DNA from: Dipteronia dyeriana
Taxonomy: Eukaryota; Streptophyta; Magnoliopsida; Sapindales; Sapindaceae
Length of the DNA: 64,000 nucleotides
Direction of reading: 5' to 3'
NCBI GenBank assembly: GCA_032871835.1
Contig: CM065297.1
Span: 126,501 to 190,500, forward strand
Shown here piece by piece: positions 1 through 10,855 of this stretch (position 1 is the stretch's first letter; every line of letters begins with the position of its first letter). Both the position numbers and the translations under genes were made by a program. Under the pieces are notes generated by a model. The model saw nothing but the letters and a program-made list of their open reading frames with translations, did not search any database and was not told where the DNA came from.

Positions 1-1732
1 AAAAGTAAATCTAACTTCTCCTATATTCCAATGGGCTGGCCGAATTTCATCTCTTTTATATGGATTAGAAGAGTTTATTCTTTCCTAAGAAGGATTACTT
101 GATGGACAAGAATCCTATCCTTAGGTAGATTAACTTGGTGGTTATGAATCATTTTCAAAGAATAATTCTACCATTAAGTAGTTTTACTTGGTGACCAATA
201 ATCCTTTTCCAAAAAGAATTCTTTCTTATACCAAATCTCATAATCCAACTCAATAGTGTATTTGTAACCATATTAAAGACTTCCTAATTTGATTAGATAA
301 ATAATTCTGTTTATTTATCTACTTATCAAATATAGTCTTTAACATTAACTATACTACTAATAATAGTATAGTTTTAGGAAACCATCTCCTACTAGGAAAA
401 AGATTTTTGACTTTTAATTAAATAATTAATTAATCAACAAATTAATTAATTTCTATTTAATTAAAAAATAAAATAACAATAATATATATAAGCTATTATT
501 AATAGCCTTTGCCGCCCATACCTGATATAAGAGTCATATATTATTTTTCTTATTTTATTAAATCCATTGGACCGTAATAAAAAGTCCACATGTAAACTAG
601 ACCTATTCTTACAAAAAGAAACAAGTTCACATGCCTTATTACAAATCTAGATGGACCGGTAGAATATATTACGTGATCTATGCAAGTTCGTGTGGATTGG
701 CGATCTTGGTGGGCTATCTAAATTTAAGCTCCAATAGACACAACCCAATCACAATCAACAAATGATTCACTTAGGTCCGATCTATTTAATTTTAGTTCAT
801 TCTACTAAAGAACTAAAATTGAACTCTTAAATAAAGATAGAATAGATTGATGTCACTCACTCATACCCTAGACAACCTTACTGGAGAAAGTGTATCCTCG
901 TGAAGAATACCAGTAATCGCCAAGAGCTTATAGACCGCCTAAAGCTCTCCAAGTTACCATATTTACTCATATGACCACATTTTGAACTTGGATATTTTGA
1001 CTTATCCAGAAGCCATGTTTCAATAGACACTATTCAAAACTTAACGTTAAGATTTAATATCCAATACCTCAAAACATCCATATGATGGTATTCTACTCTC
1101 ATTCAATAAATGGAGCCACGATGTCCATATCTATAATTGAAGTCCTCTATCGATTAACAAATGAATACCACCAAACTATCGAGGACAGACTATGCTATAT
1201 AATCATACTCATTCATAGCTCAAATGATAGCACTTGCAACCATAAGTCCTTCATTTATCTCAAAATTGAGATAGACTCTCCGATTGTCTTCAAATGAAAA
1301 CTTTTATCCATTGACGGTTCTAAATAAAGTATTTCATTTTGATCCTATTCAATGCACCCAGTGCACTAGATTCTTTTGCCCAAAGACAACACACTTTGAT
1401 GATTTTAGACTCATCATAACACATTTGATCCCACTCAAATGCTAGCAAAAGAATCTACAACTTTGACAAGATAAAGGTGTCTAACCTTTTATCTTAAGTT
1501 GTGAATATTATTCAAGACTAACCAAAGAATTGTATCTACCTCATACATATCTAGATGTATGAACAATTCTTCTTTTCTCATAGTCTTTTGATCTTATGAA
1601 TATTTACTTTTGACAATTATAATAATTAAACTATAAATGCTATTAGATTTGTTAAACTAGAAATCACTTTATTCATATGAAAAGATTTTTAATTACAATA
1701 TTACACTCTTGCTATCGAGCATAATCCTAACA
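1..1732 (-). mobile_element. LTR of an E-type Ty1/copia element, cut by the window start
   Basis: Read on the minus strand this begins TGTTAGGATTATGCTC at 1732 and matches the LTRs of element E (47107-49377 and 54268-56034) for most of its length, including the block around 1082-1297. It abuts the 5' LTR of copia A: A's LTR sequence resumes at 1733 (gggaattaattc) and matches the 3' LTR of A near 22220. It is therefore an insertion into A. Because its 5' end faces the host, it is either the 5' LTR of an element lying left of the window or a solo LTR. No reading frame in it is credible. Confidence 0.85.
53..60 (-). promoter_or_regulatory. Candidate TATA box in the E-type LTR
   Basis: Minus-strand TATAAAAG lies at the place where the 5' LTR of E has CTATATATA (48809-48817). 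Both are followed by a similar AAATTCG motif, so this is probably the LTR promoter. The call rests on motif and position only. Confidence 0.35.
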
Positions 1733-2713
1733 ATTTATTCGGGAATTAATTCAATAGTGAGATTATTTAATTAATAAATATTAATAGTTAAATTAATTAA
1801 ATAATTAGATTATATAATTATATTGATAATTATGAATTATTAATTAACTATTGATAGGAGGGTGTTAGTTGATATAAGGATTTAGGTGAATATAAAATAA
1901 TAAGATTATTTTGTTTTTACTAAATCATTTATCTAAGTATTTGAATTTAAGTTTAAATTTAAAATACTTATTATCACTTTTAATATATTTGATATATTTT
2001 AAATGGATAATTAAAAGATATATATCAATTAATAACACAAGAGATTGCATTGTATGTAAATTGGTATGTGCACATATATAAGTGTTTGTATAATATACAA
2101 ACAAGGATATGTATATATATATATAAGAGAACACAAAAACAAAAAACAAAAAACAAAAAACAAGGGTAGAGAATTTGCATATAATGCAAGTGGAGGCGTG
2201 AGACATAGATTTAGGAAAAAAAGTTGATTTTTTTTTTGTGTACCTGATACACATGTAAAAAAAAAAGCATAAGTTTTGCATGAGATGCAATTTATGTGTG
2301 CGTGAAATCAATACACCAAATGAGAATAAAGAGTTTCTTCAAGTATTTCTTAACATCCTCCATTCAAGTTCTTGAGATCGTGACGCTCCCACACGCAGTT
2401 ATCAGTCCCGGGAGATAGCGAGGAAGATCGAGTGGTCTAGACAGGAGCACATCGTAAAGTGAAGGAGTCTCCAAATGTTTGTAAGATTGGTTCAGACAGG
2501 AGCATATCGTAAAGTGAAGGAACCTCCAAACGTTGGTAAGATTTTCTTCTTCTGAATATATCAATTTCAATTTCCTGTGTATACATATTGTATATATTTG
2601 TTCTGAAAGATAATTACGATCCCAAGTTCACTGGTCCCATATACAGATTATGATATATATTAAAAATTTTAAAACCTAGTTTCGCTGCGTAACCGGTGAA
2701 CGGGGTTACAACA
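1733..2713 (+). repeat. 5' LTR of element A, distal part
   Basis: It matches the 3' LTR at about 22216-23167 with small indels. Shared landmarks are the ATTTAATTAA-rich stretch, the twin segments with 'gacaggagca..atcgtaaagtgaa' (2436-2530) and the end 'cggtgaacggggtt.caaca'. It ends in CA two bases before the primer binding site. The first half of the LTR lies left of the window, beyond the inserted E-type LTR. Confidence 0.9.
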
Positions 2714-2715
2714 AT

Positions 2716-2727
2716 TGGTATCAGAGC
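2716..2727 (+). other. Primer binding site of element A (initiator-Met tRNA)
   Basis: TGGTATCAGAGC is the standard plant copia site complementary to the 3' end of initiator methionyl-tRNA. It begins two bases after the LTR end at 2713. Confidence 0.93.
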
Positions 2728-3800
2728 CTGGTTTATTTCGGAACATGAAATTGTTTTCGATGCTCCTGTATGTATGAATGTATAGGCACCATCTTTATGA
2801 TTGTATGAATGTTTATAATTAAATTGTTTAATTTAAACATGGTTGATCGTAAATTTTTATGGCACTGTGGATTTAGGGTTTATGGGTTGTATAATTTTTA
2901 TTTTATTTATTTTTACTATTACTGTATTGCAAATAAATATAATTGTAACCTATAAACGAAGAACTAGAAACGTGCGACGCTGAACACTGTTCACCGGTAA
3001 TGTTCACGACGGTACTGTTCATGGACACTATTCAAGGCAGGTACTATTCCTCGGGTGTACTGTTCACACAGGTTCCGTTAGCAAGTGTTGCCTAGTTTGT
3101 TCAGTACAGATTTCCCATTTCGGATTCATGAGATGAATCGAAGTGACCTGAAGAGACTGGAAGATATCTGAAATTACTAGAAGACCAAGGAATACCTTGG
3201 GAATTTTTTTGTAATTTTAAATTCCAATTTTTTAGGTTAAATAATTCACAGTACTCGGTCAATTTATATATACTATATATTATGTGATGACAAAAGCATT
3301 ACCATTCATATGTATATCATTTAGATTAGATGTGCCTACACAATTATATTTGATATGTCATACATGCATCATAGTCTGATATTTTATGTATTTTTTTTTT
3401 ATTTGATTAAAATGGGCAATACACATAATTGGCTACGAAAAATGAGATTAGTTTTTTAATGGTTAGAAAACTTGGTAATTCTCATTAATATTAATCTAGT
3501 TATTAAAGAGTTTAATAAGTTAGATTAATAGGCTCATTTATTGTAATTATGATTAATATGATTAATTACCTAATAATAAATGAACCGAATAAAGTGTTAG
3601 AGTTTTAATTATTAAAACTTGGTAAACACTATCATAATAATCTTATAAATAGTTTACTGAATCTTATATTGTTCACTAATAGATTAGATTTTTAATTGTT
3701 AAAAATCAATAATAATTTATTAGTTAATTAGAATTTATTTCTAATTAGTTAATGCACTAGATAGCTTGATTAAATTTAACTGTTTAATCCTGTAGAGTCT

Positions 3801-3805
3801 AGGTG
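3801..3805. repeat. Target-site duplication of gypsy C, left copy (AGGTG)
   Basis: AGGTG directly precedes the element end TGTTG at 3806 and recurs at 16713-16717 right after the other end. This proves that C inserted as a unit. Confidence 0.93.
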
Positions 3806-4694
3806 TGTTGACGTCGATTTGTGGATGTATGAGAAAAGTCAACAAGATTGGATTTTAACTGTGATTTCAAAGAGAAAGAGAAGGAGAAAATAATTGGACA
3901 CAGGTTGTACGTGGCAAAACTCCGTTGACGAAGGAAATGTCCACGGGTGGTTGAATAAACAACCGAGCCAAAATCCACTATTGAAAAAGATTTACAACTC
4001 TCGATCTCTCTTTTTTCTCTCTGTATATTGCTATATCTCTTTTATGACGAGATTATGGGTCTATTTATATGTACATAGAACCCTAATCCCTATTATACAA
4101 GTAATGAAAGATTCTTGTATTTAATTATGATTTGGTTACTTTGTTTGGAGTAGTCTGTCTTCCTTCCTATTTTGGAGATTCATATATAGATCGAATGGGA
4201 CTTTAGTGATATAGTCCAGTTAGAACTTATTTCCTTATAAATACGTAGTCTTTTTGAAGAAATAAAATTGTTGCCTGGGTTGGACCTTTTTTCTTGTTTG
4301 GTATTCTATTCATCTTGGAATTCTTCTTTGACGCGGATATCTTTACGTGTTTTAAAATGATTCTTGGTTCGTGTGCGAGTTATGTGTTGGGCTTCTTTAT
4401 CCGGGTTTCTTCATGTTTGTCCTGAGTAGAATATGATGTTACCTGGTCCCGAATGGTGTCATCTGATCCTGAGTAGAACATGAAGTCAGCTAACCCCGAG
4501 CGACTTTAACTGATCTCGAGACGTCAATTGATCCCGAGTAGGTTTTGCTTAATACTTATTTTTATATTTACTCAGATTCCTCTTCTTTGGAGGTATCTTG
4601 CGGGATTTTTTCTGGATGCCTATTCGGATGTCCACCTGGCAATCTTATCATCTTTGTCAATGACGTGTACATCTAATAAAATTTACATACGACA
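3806..4694 (-). repeat. 3' LTR of gypsy C
   Basis: 889 bp running TGTCG...CAACA on the minus strand. It aligns with the 5' LTR (15796-16712) across its length. Landmarks are 'gatttgtggatgtatgagaaaag' near 3815, 'tttacaactctcgatctctc' near 3990 and 'atctaataaaatttacata' near 4673. Confidence 0.93.
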
Positions 4695-4704
4695 ATACCC
4701 CCTT
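4695..4704 (-). other. Polypurine tract of gypsy C
   Basis: Minus-strand AAGGGGGTAT lies directly upstream of the 3' LTR. This is the expected primer for plus-strand DNA synthesis. Confidence 0.8.
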
Positions 4705-5024
4705 AAAATATTTTTACCGAATAGGGTTTCGTTCCAGGCACAAGTATTTTAATCAACTTCAATTTTTTCATCTCATTAACGCCAGAGTAAATGTCTTGTC
4801 ATAATGATGTGTCTTAATGGTGACCATGTAAATTCAATTTGCCTTCTCACGCAAGATCTTAATGATTGCGACGTTTTGGAGTCCTGACGGTCTTGGTAAG
4901 TTCTTCTCTTAACACGTGTCCTCTATCGTTTCATTCCTCGATACCATTTATGAGAAATGACTTACGTGTCCCTTAGTGCGCCGTCTACATCATCAAATCT
5001 ATCTTTTGATTTTTCCCGCTTCTT
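4705..5024 (-). other. Distal 3' region of gypsy C, no gene seen
   Basis: Noncoding stretch between the polypurine tract and the solo LTR insertion. I see no ORF or repeat of note. Its last five bases (GAGAT, 5025-5029 adjoining) are the target site of the solo LTR. Confidence 0.6.
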
Positions 5025-5029
5025 GAGAT
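5025..5029. repeat. Target-site duplication of the solo LTR, left copy (GAGAT)
   Basis: GAGAT before the LTR start at 5030 is repeated at 6721-6725 after its CA end. Confidence 0.95.
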
Positions 5030-6720
5030 TGTAAGTTCCTTAGTTTTTTGATTGGCTTATTTCGTTGACAAGCACATTTGGGGATTAATGTGTAAGGGTA
5101 GTTTAGGCCATCATTGCTCAAGACCCAGCTCAAGCTTCAGAAGGTATATCACTTGCTTAAACTTTTCTGAAGAGTTTTTAGTGCACACACACACTCCCAT
5201 GCATGTCTTTGATCATCTTGCATGAATGCTTAATTGTCTTAATTGTGTGCCTCTTTGCCATAAATATTGCTTGGGTGTTTGTTGCATTTAGTTTGCCCTT
5301 AGAAGAGGTTTGTCTCCTTGACCACGGCCGGGGACCGCTCCCTGTGCATTACCTCCACTGCGGTATGCACAGCGGTGTCCTCTAGACATTGTTTGCTGTT
5401 GCTACCGCGGCCTATTCACGTTGTAAGCACAACGGTCTCCCAAGCGGAGTTTCCTAGTGTTGCTTCGCTGGCTCTACAGCTGTCTGGACAACTGCCTGTA
5501 CCGCGGTCCTGACAGCAGAGATTCCCAGACTATGCACCGCTCGTGATACCGCGGTCTGGACACTTGCCTAGGCCGCGGTACGCACAACGGTCATGACAGG
5601 AATCAGTTGCCCTTGTCCAAAATGACGCCATTTCGTGTAGGGCATATTATATATATATGTTCTATTCTCTTTTCTTTAGCCTCGTGAGTCCAAGAAGCAA
5701 TTTTTACTCACCAAGCTTTTCTTTGAGAGAGAATTTAACTCCAAGAAAGAGAGAGCTCCCAAGAATTCATTTTGACTCAACCAAATTCCAATCCATGAGC
5801 ATCTAGCATCTTCCAAGCATGGTTTTTCTTGTTTGCCATTGACAAGGTAATCTCTACATGCCCTAGAATTTCTTGTTCAATTCATATGACATGTTTGCCT
5901 AAGTTTGGCAATTATTGTTCATTAAATGTATGTTATTGAGTTTAATTACATTCATAACATGCTTGGGTTGTTGATTGTTGGTTGAGATTGATATTTTATG
6001 ATAGCCAGGGTTTGTGACCATTTTACCCTTATAGCTAAATCTCTATGCTTTGCATTTAGATATTGTTTAGGACTCATTGATTGCATTTTGTGATTGCATT
6101 ACAGTCCTTGCCATGATTAATGAAAACTTGTGTTGATTGGCTCTTTGTTTGATAACTAGGATATATTGTTGCATAACTATATCTAGTTAAGTCTTTATGA
6201 ACATTCATTTAGACATTGATATCTAGGAATTGTACTTAGTGACATTCTTAAATCCCTAGATAAGCATTTAGTGTTGCCTAGCATTACTTGCATGTTCGAA
6301 TATTTTATCATATTCACTTAGGTGGTGTTTGACTCTTTATTAAGGTTAAGTCTTGTGACTAAGTGGTTAGGGCACAAGCAAATAGATCAAGAATCACTAT
6401 TAAGGCCCGTTGGGTAGAGTGAAAGGGTTAGTAACTGGAGGGTGTGATGGGAGGTCAACCTAGGTTGTAAACTTTCATTCAATAGTGGATTTTAGGATCT
6501 AGTGTGGCGCACATATCAGCCCGTGGTTTTTCCCATTTGGAGGGTTTCCACGTAAACATCAAGTGTTATTTATATTTCCACACTTTATACTTGATGTTGT
6601 ATGTTTGTTTTATTGGGGTAATTTGTGTTTAAATTGATTAATCGAAAAATTGGTAATTGATTCGATTAAAACCTATTCACCCCTTATAGGTTATCGACAC
6701 ACGTTTTAGGGGAACTTTCA
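5030..6720 (+). mobile_element. Solo LTR of a Sirevirus-like (I-type) element
   Basis: It starts TGTAAGTTCC and ends GGAACTTTCA, flanked by perfect 5 bp duplications GAGAT at 5025-5029 and 6721-6725. It matches the 3' LTR of element I (60369-62125, opposite strand) end to end. There is no internal sequence, so it arose by recombination between the two LTRs of a former element. It carries a GC-rich block (5320-5610) with four CCGCGG palindromes and the C-rich end motif (CCTATTCACCCCTTATAGG, near 6672) common to the Sirevirus-like LTRs here. The short frames inside are not genes. Confidence 0.95.
5645..5660 (+). promoter_or_regulatory. Candidate TATA box in the solo LTR
   Basis: A TATATATATATG run follows the motif TTTCGTGTAGGGCAT. 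The same context in element I has TTTATATATG on the minus strand (about 61498-61512), so the position is conserved in the family. Confidence 0.35.
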
Positions 6721-6987
6721 GAGATCCTAAGGTTTTATGCTATTATCCCTTTAAATGCTCCGTTGAACGGAGTTGTCTTGGTTTATTCTCAGAGACTCAA
6801 ACCAGAAATTTTCCAACCCAGGTTTCTTTTCTTAGAAAATCTCTATTCTCCGTCGAAGTTTTTACATCAGGTTTCTTCACTCAAGGTTAGTTTTAATGAA
6901 TCCGTTTTTCCATCGTCTACTCTTTACTATAGCTCTTGAAGCGCTTGATCTTGGAGATTTTAACTGGTTTCTTGCTCTCGTAGGTTA

Positions 6988-9828
6988 TTGGGGGAAATCC
7001 CCACTGATGAACCTTCTTTTTTAGAAGTTGACGTTTCTGGGCTTTACCCTGACACCCGTTTTAGTTCTGAATCTAGTTCTGAATCTGTCATTTCTGATCA
7101 CAGGGTACCTTTTCGATCGAGAATGAGGAAACATCAAAGAAAAAGTAAAGTTCATAAGCACAACTCGGGCAACGTCCAGATCAGAGAACAGATTATTGAT
7201 GAGAAGGACGTTGAAGAAGAGTTCAGAAAATCTCGTCTCTCTTTTTCTGTTGATCACCCGAGTGGGTATGACACCGAGCTGAATGTGGTTGGGGAAAATG
7301 ATATCGGGAAATATCGTGCTCGATTCGACTTGGATGACTCAGTCATACTATCTCCTATCGGTGATAGAGCCGTGTGGAACCCTTCCCCGGACATTGTGGC
7401 AATTTATGGGTCCATGCTTTGTTACGGCGTTACTCTTTCTCTTCAGTCGTTTATTACCTGGTTTCTGGCTGAAACAGGGATCGCTCTAGCCCAACTGGCC
7501 CCAAACAGCTACAAGATCTTGCTATGCATGTGGTACATGTGGTACATGTGGAGTCAAATGAACCTGTTGCCGCCTTCCCTGGGTGAAATTAGGCATTTCT
7601 ACACATTAAGGCAGTCTGGTCGGACAGAGACTTATTTTCTCTTATCTAACCCGCCAGATTGTTGGGTCCCCGAGGGGACAAATTGAATCGGGGAGTTGAT
7701 ATCTCTGATGATGCTAAAAAGAGGGGCTTTGTTTAGGGATTTCCTTCGTCCAACAAGTAGTGGAAGAACAGTTGGTTTTTCGTCAGAACCTTGGACTTGA
7801 AGTTACTCTTTTGGTTGGGGAGACTCGGACGGTGCTAAAAAGTCTCCGTTTTTCTATTCCCTGATGTATGGAACAAGAAAAAACTTGAATTCTCTGATAC
7901 TGAACTTACCAGACTTGCTAGGGCTGCAGTGCGTACTTTGGAAAAAGGAAACAGGTCTTATCTTTTCAGTGAGAAGAATATGATAGAGCTTGGCTTCTTC
8001 AGCAAGATTTCAGGTTATCACAAACGACGTTAGTGGCTTTCCCACCCTCTTTTCTTATATATTTTTTATTTTGCTATCTATACTGACTTGATTCTCCTTT
8101 TCATTTTAAGTGTATGACTCAGACATTGTCTATTACGTCCAGGCTCGCCAATTGAAATAAATCCTTAAGGCGAGCCAAAAAGAAGCTTCTAGTCAAAGCA
8201 AAGAAGACATTGCCCCGCTTAAGTCTGATGAGGATCGTGATGAAGATGATAAGCAAATCCCTGAAGATGTCCCCGAAGAAGTCGCCCGGCCGACCGTAGG
8301 GGGAATCTAGTGATCTGAGCGGCCCAGTTGACTACACTTAGAAATTGCTTAAAGACTGGAGGAGGCAAAATGATGGTATTAGTGAAGGGCCCGATGAGTC
8401 GAGCTCCCTGGTTGAGGTCCCTACTGAGCGGATGGACGCTGGTGATAGAGATTAAACCTCTGATAGACGAGTAAATACAGATCCCAATTTTTTTGAATCC
8501 TTCCGGGATGATGATCAGGAATATTCCTCAGCTGATCTCGGCTTCCACCTTTCTTTGGCTGAGAAACGGAAGGCGGTAGATTCTCCCGCTCATCCTTATA
8601 AAGTTCCTCGGGTGGTTTCATTTATTGACTCCAGTGATGAAGATACCGGGGCCGAGATTCCCCCGAGCGTTGATGTTGAAGAATCGGTGGGTGAAGAGAC
8701 TTCTGACCCGACTAGGGGCTCCTTCCCCCCCGAGGTTAAAGATTTAAGGGTTGAATCTTCGAAAAGTCCTTCCTATCCTTCTCCCCAGGATATGCTTAGA
8801 GTTATGTCTTCTGGTCGGGCTTTCATCGGGGATGATCGCTGGAGCCATTTCAAGGATGCTTCTTTGACGATCCGTCTTTAGAATATTTTCAACGGTGCAT
8901 CTTATGTAAGTTTTATTCCCAACTCTTATTTTATCTTGCTTGCTAGATTTTTAATTTCATTTCCTTATCAATGGTGGCTGAGTTTACTGAGTTGGTTCAG
9001 ACGCAGCAACATCAAGCTGATCGAATAAGGTGCCTTGAAACTCAACTGAAAGAGAGTAAGGATAGCCGTGCTCGGGTTGAATCGGCTTATCAAAAAGAGG
9101 TGGGCTCTGCCCAAGTGTTTACCGACCACCATTTGGCAAAGCAAGTGGAGGCCGAGGAAAGAGCTTCTTTGGCAGAGGAGAAGGCTATGTCACTTCAAAA
9201 CTTATTGTCTTCTGCCCAGGAATCGATGCTTAAAGCCAAACAGGAAGCGGAGCAGTCCAAGTTAGCATATGAACAGAAGATCGAGGACTTGGAGCGCCAA
9301 GCTTTGACGGTCGATTCCCTATCCAAAGAGGCCAGGCTAGAACTCGAAGTCCAGAAGGTTGATCATTTTAAAACATCGCCTGCTTATGACGCCCTTCTTC
9401 TTCAGGAATTTCAGCGAGGGTTAGTTTCCACTGGTGAATTTTTTAAGGTCAAGAATCGGGCAACTGAAAAAGCTCGAACCAACTGGGAGCTGTCTATCAA
9501 GAACCACATGGATCGGTCCCTGGAATCTCTCCGGACTTCGATAAAGGAGTAGAGAGCTTATTGCCACAGTCGAGGCAAAGAGCCCCTTCTTATGCATTTA
9601 GAGGTTCCATCAGAGCACTCTCTCTTGACCTTTTATGCTAGCCAGGAGTCCGGCGCGGATGGTTTGGTGCCTGACGTCGGCCCGATCCCTGGAGAAGATT
9701 ACGGTGAATGGATGGATGATTCAGTTGATATAATTAATTGGCCTTTAAATGAAAGTCTCCTTCACGAGTACAAAATAGTGCCCGACCTGAGCATCGGCAA
9801 GAGTTCTAAATCCTCCTCTCAACCTTGA
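6988..9828 (+). pseudogene. Antisense ORF region of gypsy C (putative gypsy-type transposon protein, PF04195-like)
   Basis: This gene-like region runs opposite to gag-pol, between the 3' LTR and the minisatellite. Piece 1 (6988-7686) has a charged N-terminus, then the block 'AIYGSMLCYGVTLSLQSF', 'LAQLAPNSYKILLCMWYMW' and 'LPPSLGEIRHFY', which I recognise as the plant 'putative gypsy type transposon' domain. The frame breaks and resumes at 7861-8015 (VWNKKKLEFSDTELTRLARA). Next come a likely intron (about 8015-8110, ending TTTTAAG), an acidic piece (8171-8310) and 8555-8881. A coiled-coil piece follows (8971-9552, many Glu/Lys/Gln heptads), then an acidic C-terminus (9592-9828, ends SSKSSSQP). 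Antisense ORFs of this kind are known from Tat elements and their function is unknown. Stops and lost joins make it a pseudogene. Piece boundaries are approximate. Confidence 0.75.
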
Positions 9829-9939
9829 TTTATTTTTGTAAAGATTCACTTGTAAAGGTTTTTATCTATGAAATTTTGTGAACTGTAATTCAAAAAACTG
9901 AGTGGTTTAATCCAATTCATTGCTTAAGAAATTTCACCG

Positions 9940-10325
9940 AATATCTTATCTAACTTGGTTTTATTATTGGTTCTAATGCCGAGTATCTTACTGAACTGGC
10001 TAATGTAATCACTGCCAGATCTTAAACTTGCTTACTGCAATTTGTGCAAAGTATCTTATTAAACCGGCTATTGCAATCTTTATGCCAAGTATCTTATTAA
10101 ACTTGGTTTCGTTATCCAGTCTTTCAACGCCAAGTATCTTATTAAACTGTAACTTCACCGAATATCTTATTAAACTTGGTTTCGTTATCCATTCTTTCAA
10201 CGCCAAGTATCTTATTAAACCGGCTTATATTTCTTCGAGTAACTTCACCGAGTATCTTATTAAACTTGGTTTCGTTACCCAGAGTTACTTTCAACGCCAA
10301 GTATCTTATTAAACTGGCTTATGTG
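9940..10325. repeat. Minisatellite in the 3' untranslated region of gypsy C
   Basis: Imperfect tandem copies are built on the core 'aagtatcttattaaac' or 'cgaatatcttattaaact' followed by 'ggtttcgttaccc..tttcaacgcc'. The core recurs about ten times, with a higher-order unit near 65 bp at 10110-10320. It lies between the antisense ORF end and the integrase end. Regions like this in Tat elements are known to vary and to seed satellites. Confidence 0.85.
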
Positions 10326-10855
10326 AACGAGTCATCTTGCAAAAAATAAGTAGATTTACTCGTATTTCATACTCGGGTTATTACCCAAACATTACATCAA
10401 GGCTCACCATGATCTTATGTTTGAATCCTCACACATTGCCAAGGACGTCTTCCCAGTTTTTCGTGCAAGGGTTTGCCGAATCGTTAATCTTTTCAAACCG
10501 CTTAACACAGCTGCATATTTCACCAGAATTTTTCCCTACAGAGCCTCGAGCCGTTCTCTAGAATCTGGTGCATCGGGTTTACCTTTTTGCTAAGGTCGAC
10601 TGACCTTGCTCGGCTGGCATGATCCTTCAAGCTTCTCCGCCCATTCGGGAATCAATGGTCTCGAGTATTCTATTTGCATGTAATTATTATCATGCTCGTC
10701 TTTCATATGCTCTTATTATCATATGATTTATTTTTTGGAAATCCCGAGTTTGACTTTTATTTATAACTGTAAAACCAACAATGATTTAAATTCCAAAGCT
10801 TAATAACTGATCTGACTAAAATTGTCCTAACTAAAAAGGGAAATAAAAAACAATT
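10326..10855. other. Spacer of gypsy C between minisatellite and pol, no gene seen
   Basis: Noncoding sequence downstream of the pol stop on the minus strand. I see no convincing ORF, repeat or RNA gene. Confidence 0.6.

Larger units (their letters stand above)
2714..3805 (+). other. Leader (5' UTR) of element A, first part
   Basis: AT-rich noncoding leader between the primer site and gypsy C. I see no coding region. It contains a short repeated motif around 2975-3075 in which 'actgttca' or 'actattc' recurs several times. Its last five bases (3801-3805, AGGTG) are the left target-site duplication of C. Confidence 0.7.

Noticed and set aside
1082..1297. Small ORF of 71 codons with a near-copy at 47541-47753 (minus)
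   Set aside because: Both lie in the same place of E-type LTRs, antisense to the element. In the third copy (about 54600-54815) the frame is broken by a stop. Shared descent of LTR sequence explains the similarity.
9940..10325. CRISPR-like look of the regularly repeated motif
   Set aside because: The units are imperfect, the spacers are themselves repeated and the context is a plant gypsy element. It is a minisatellite.
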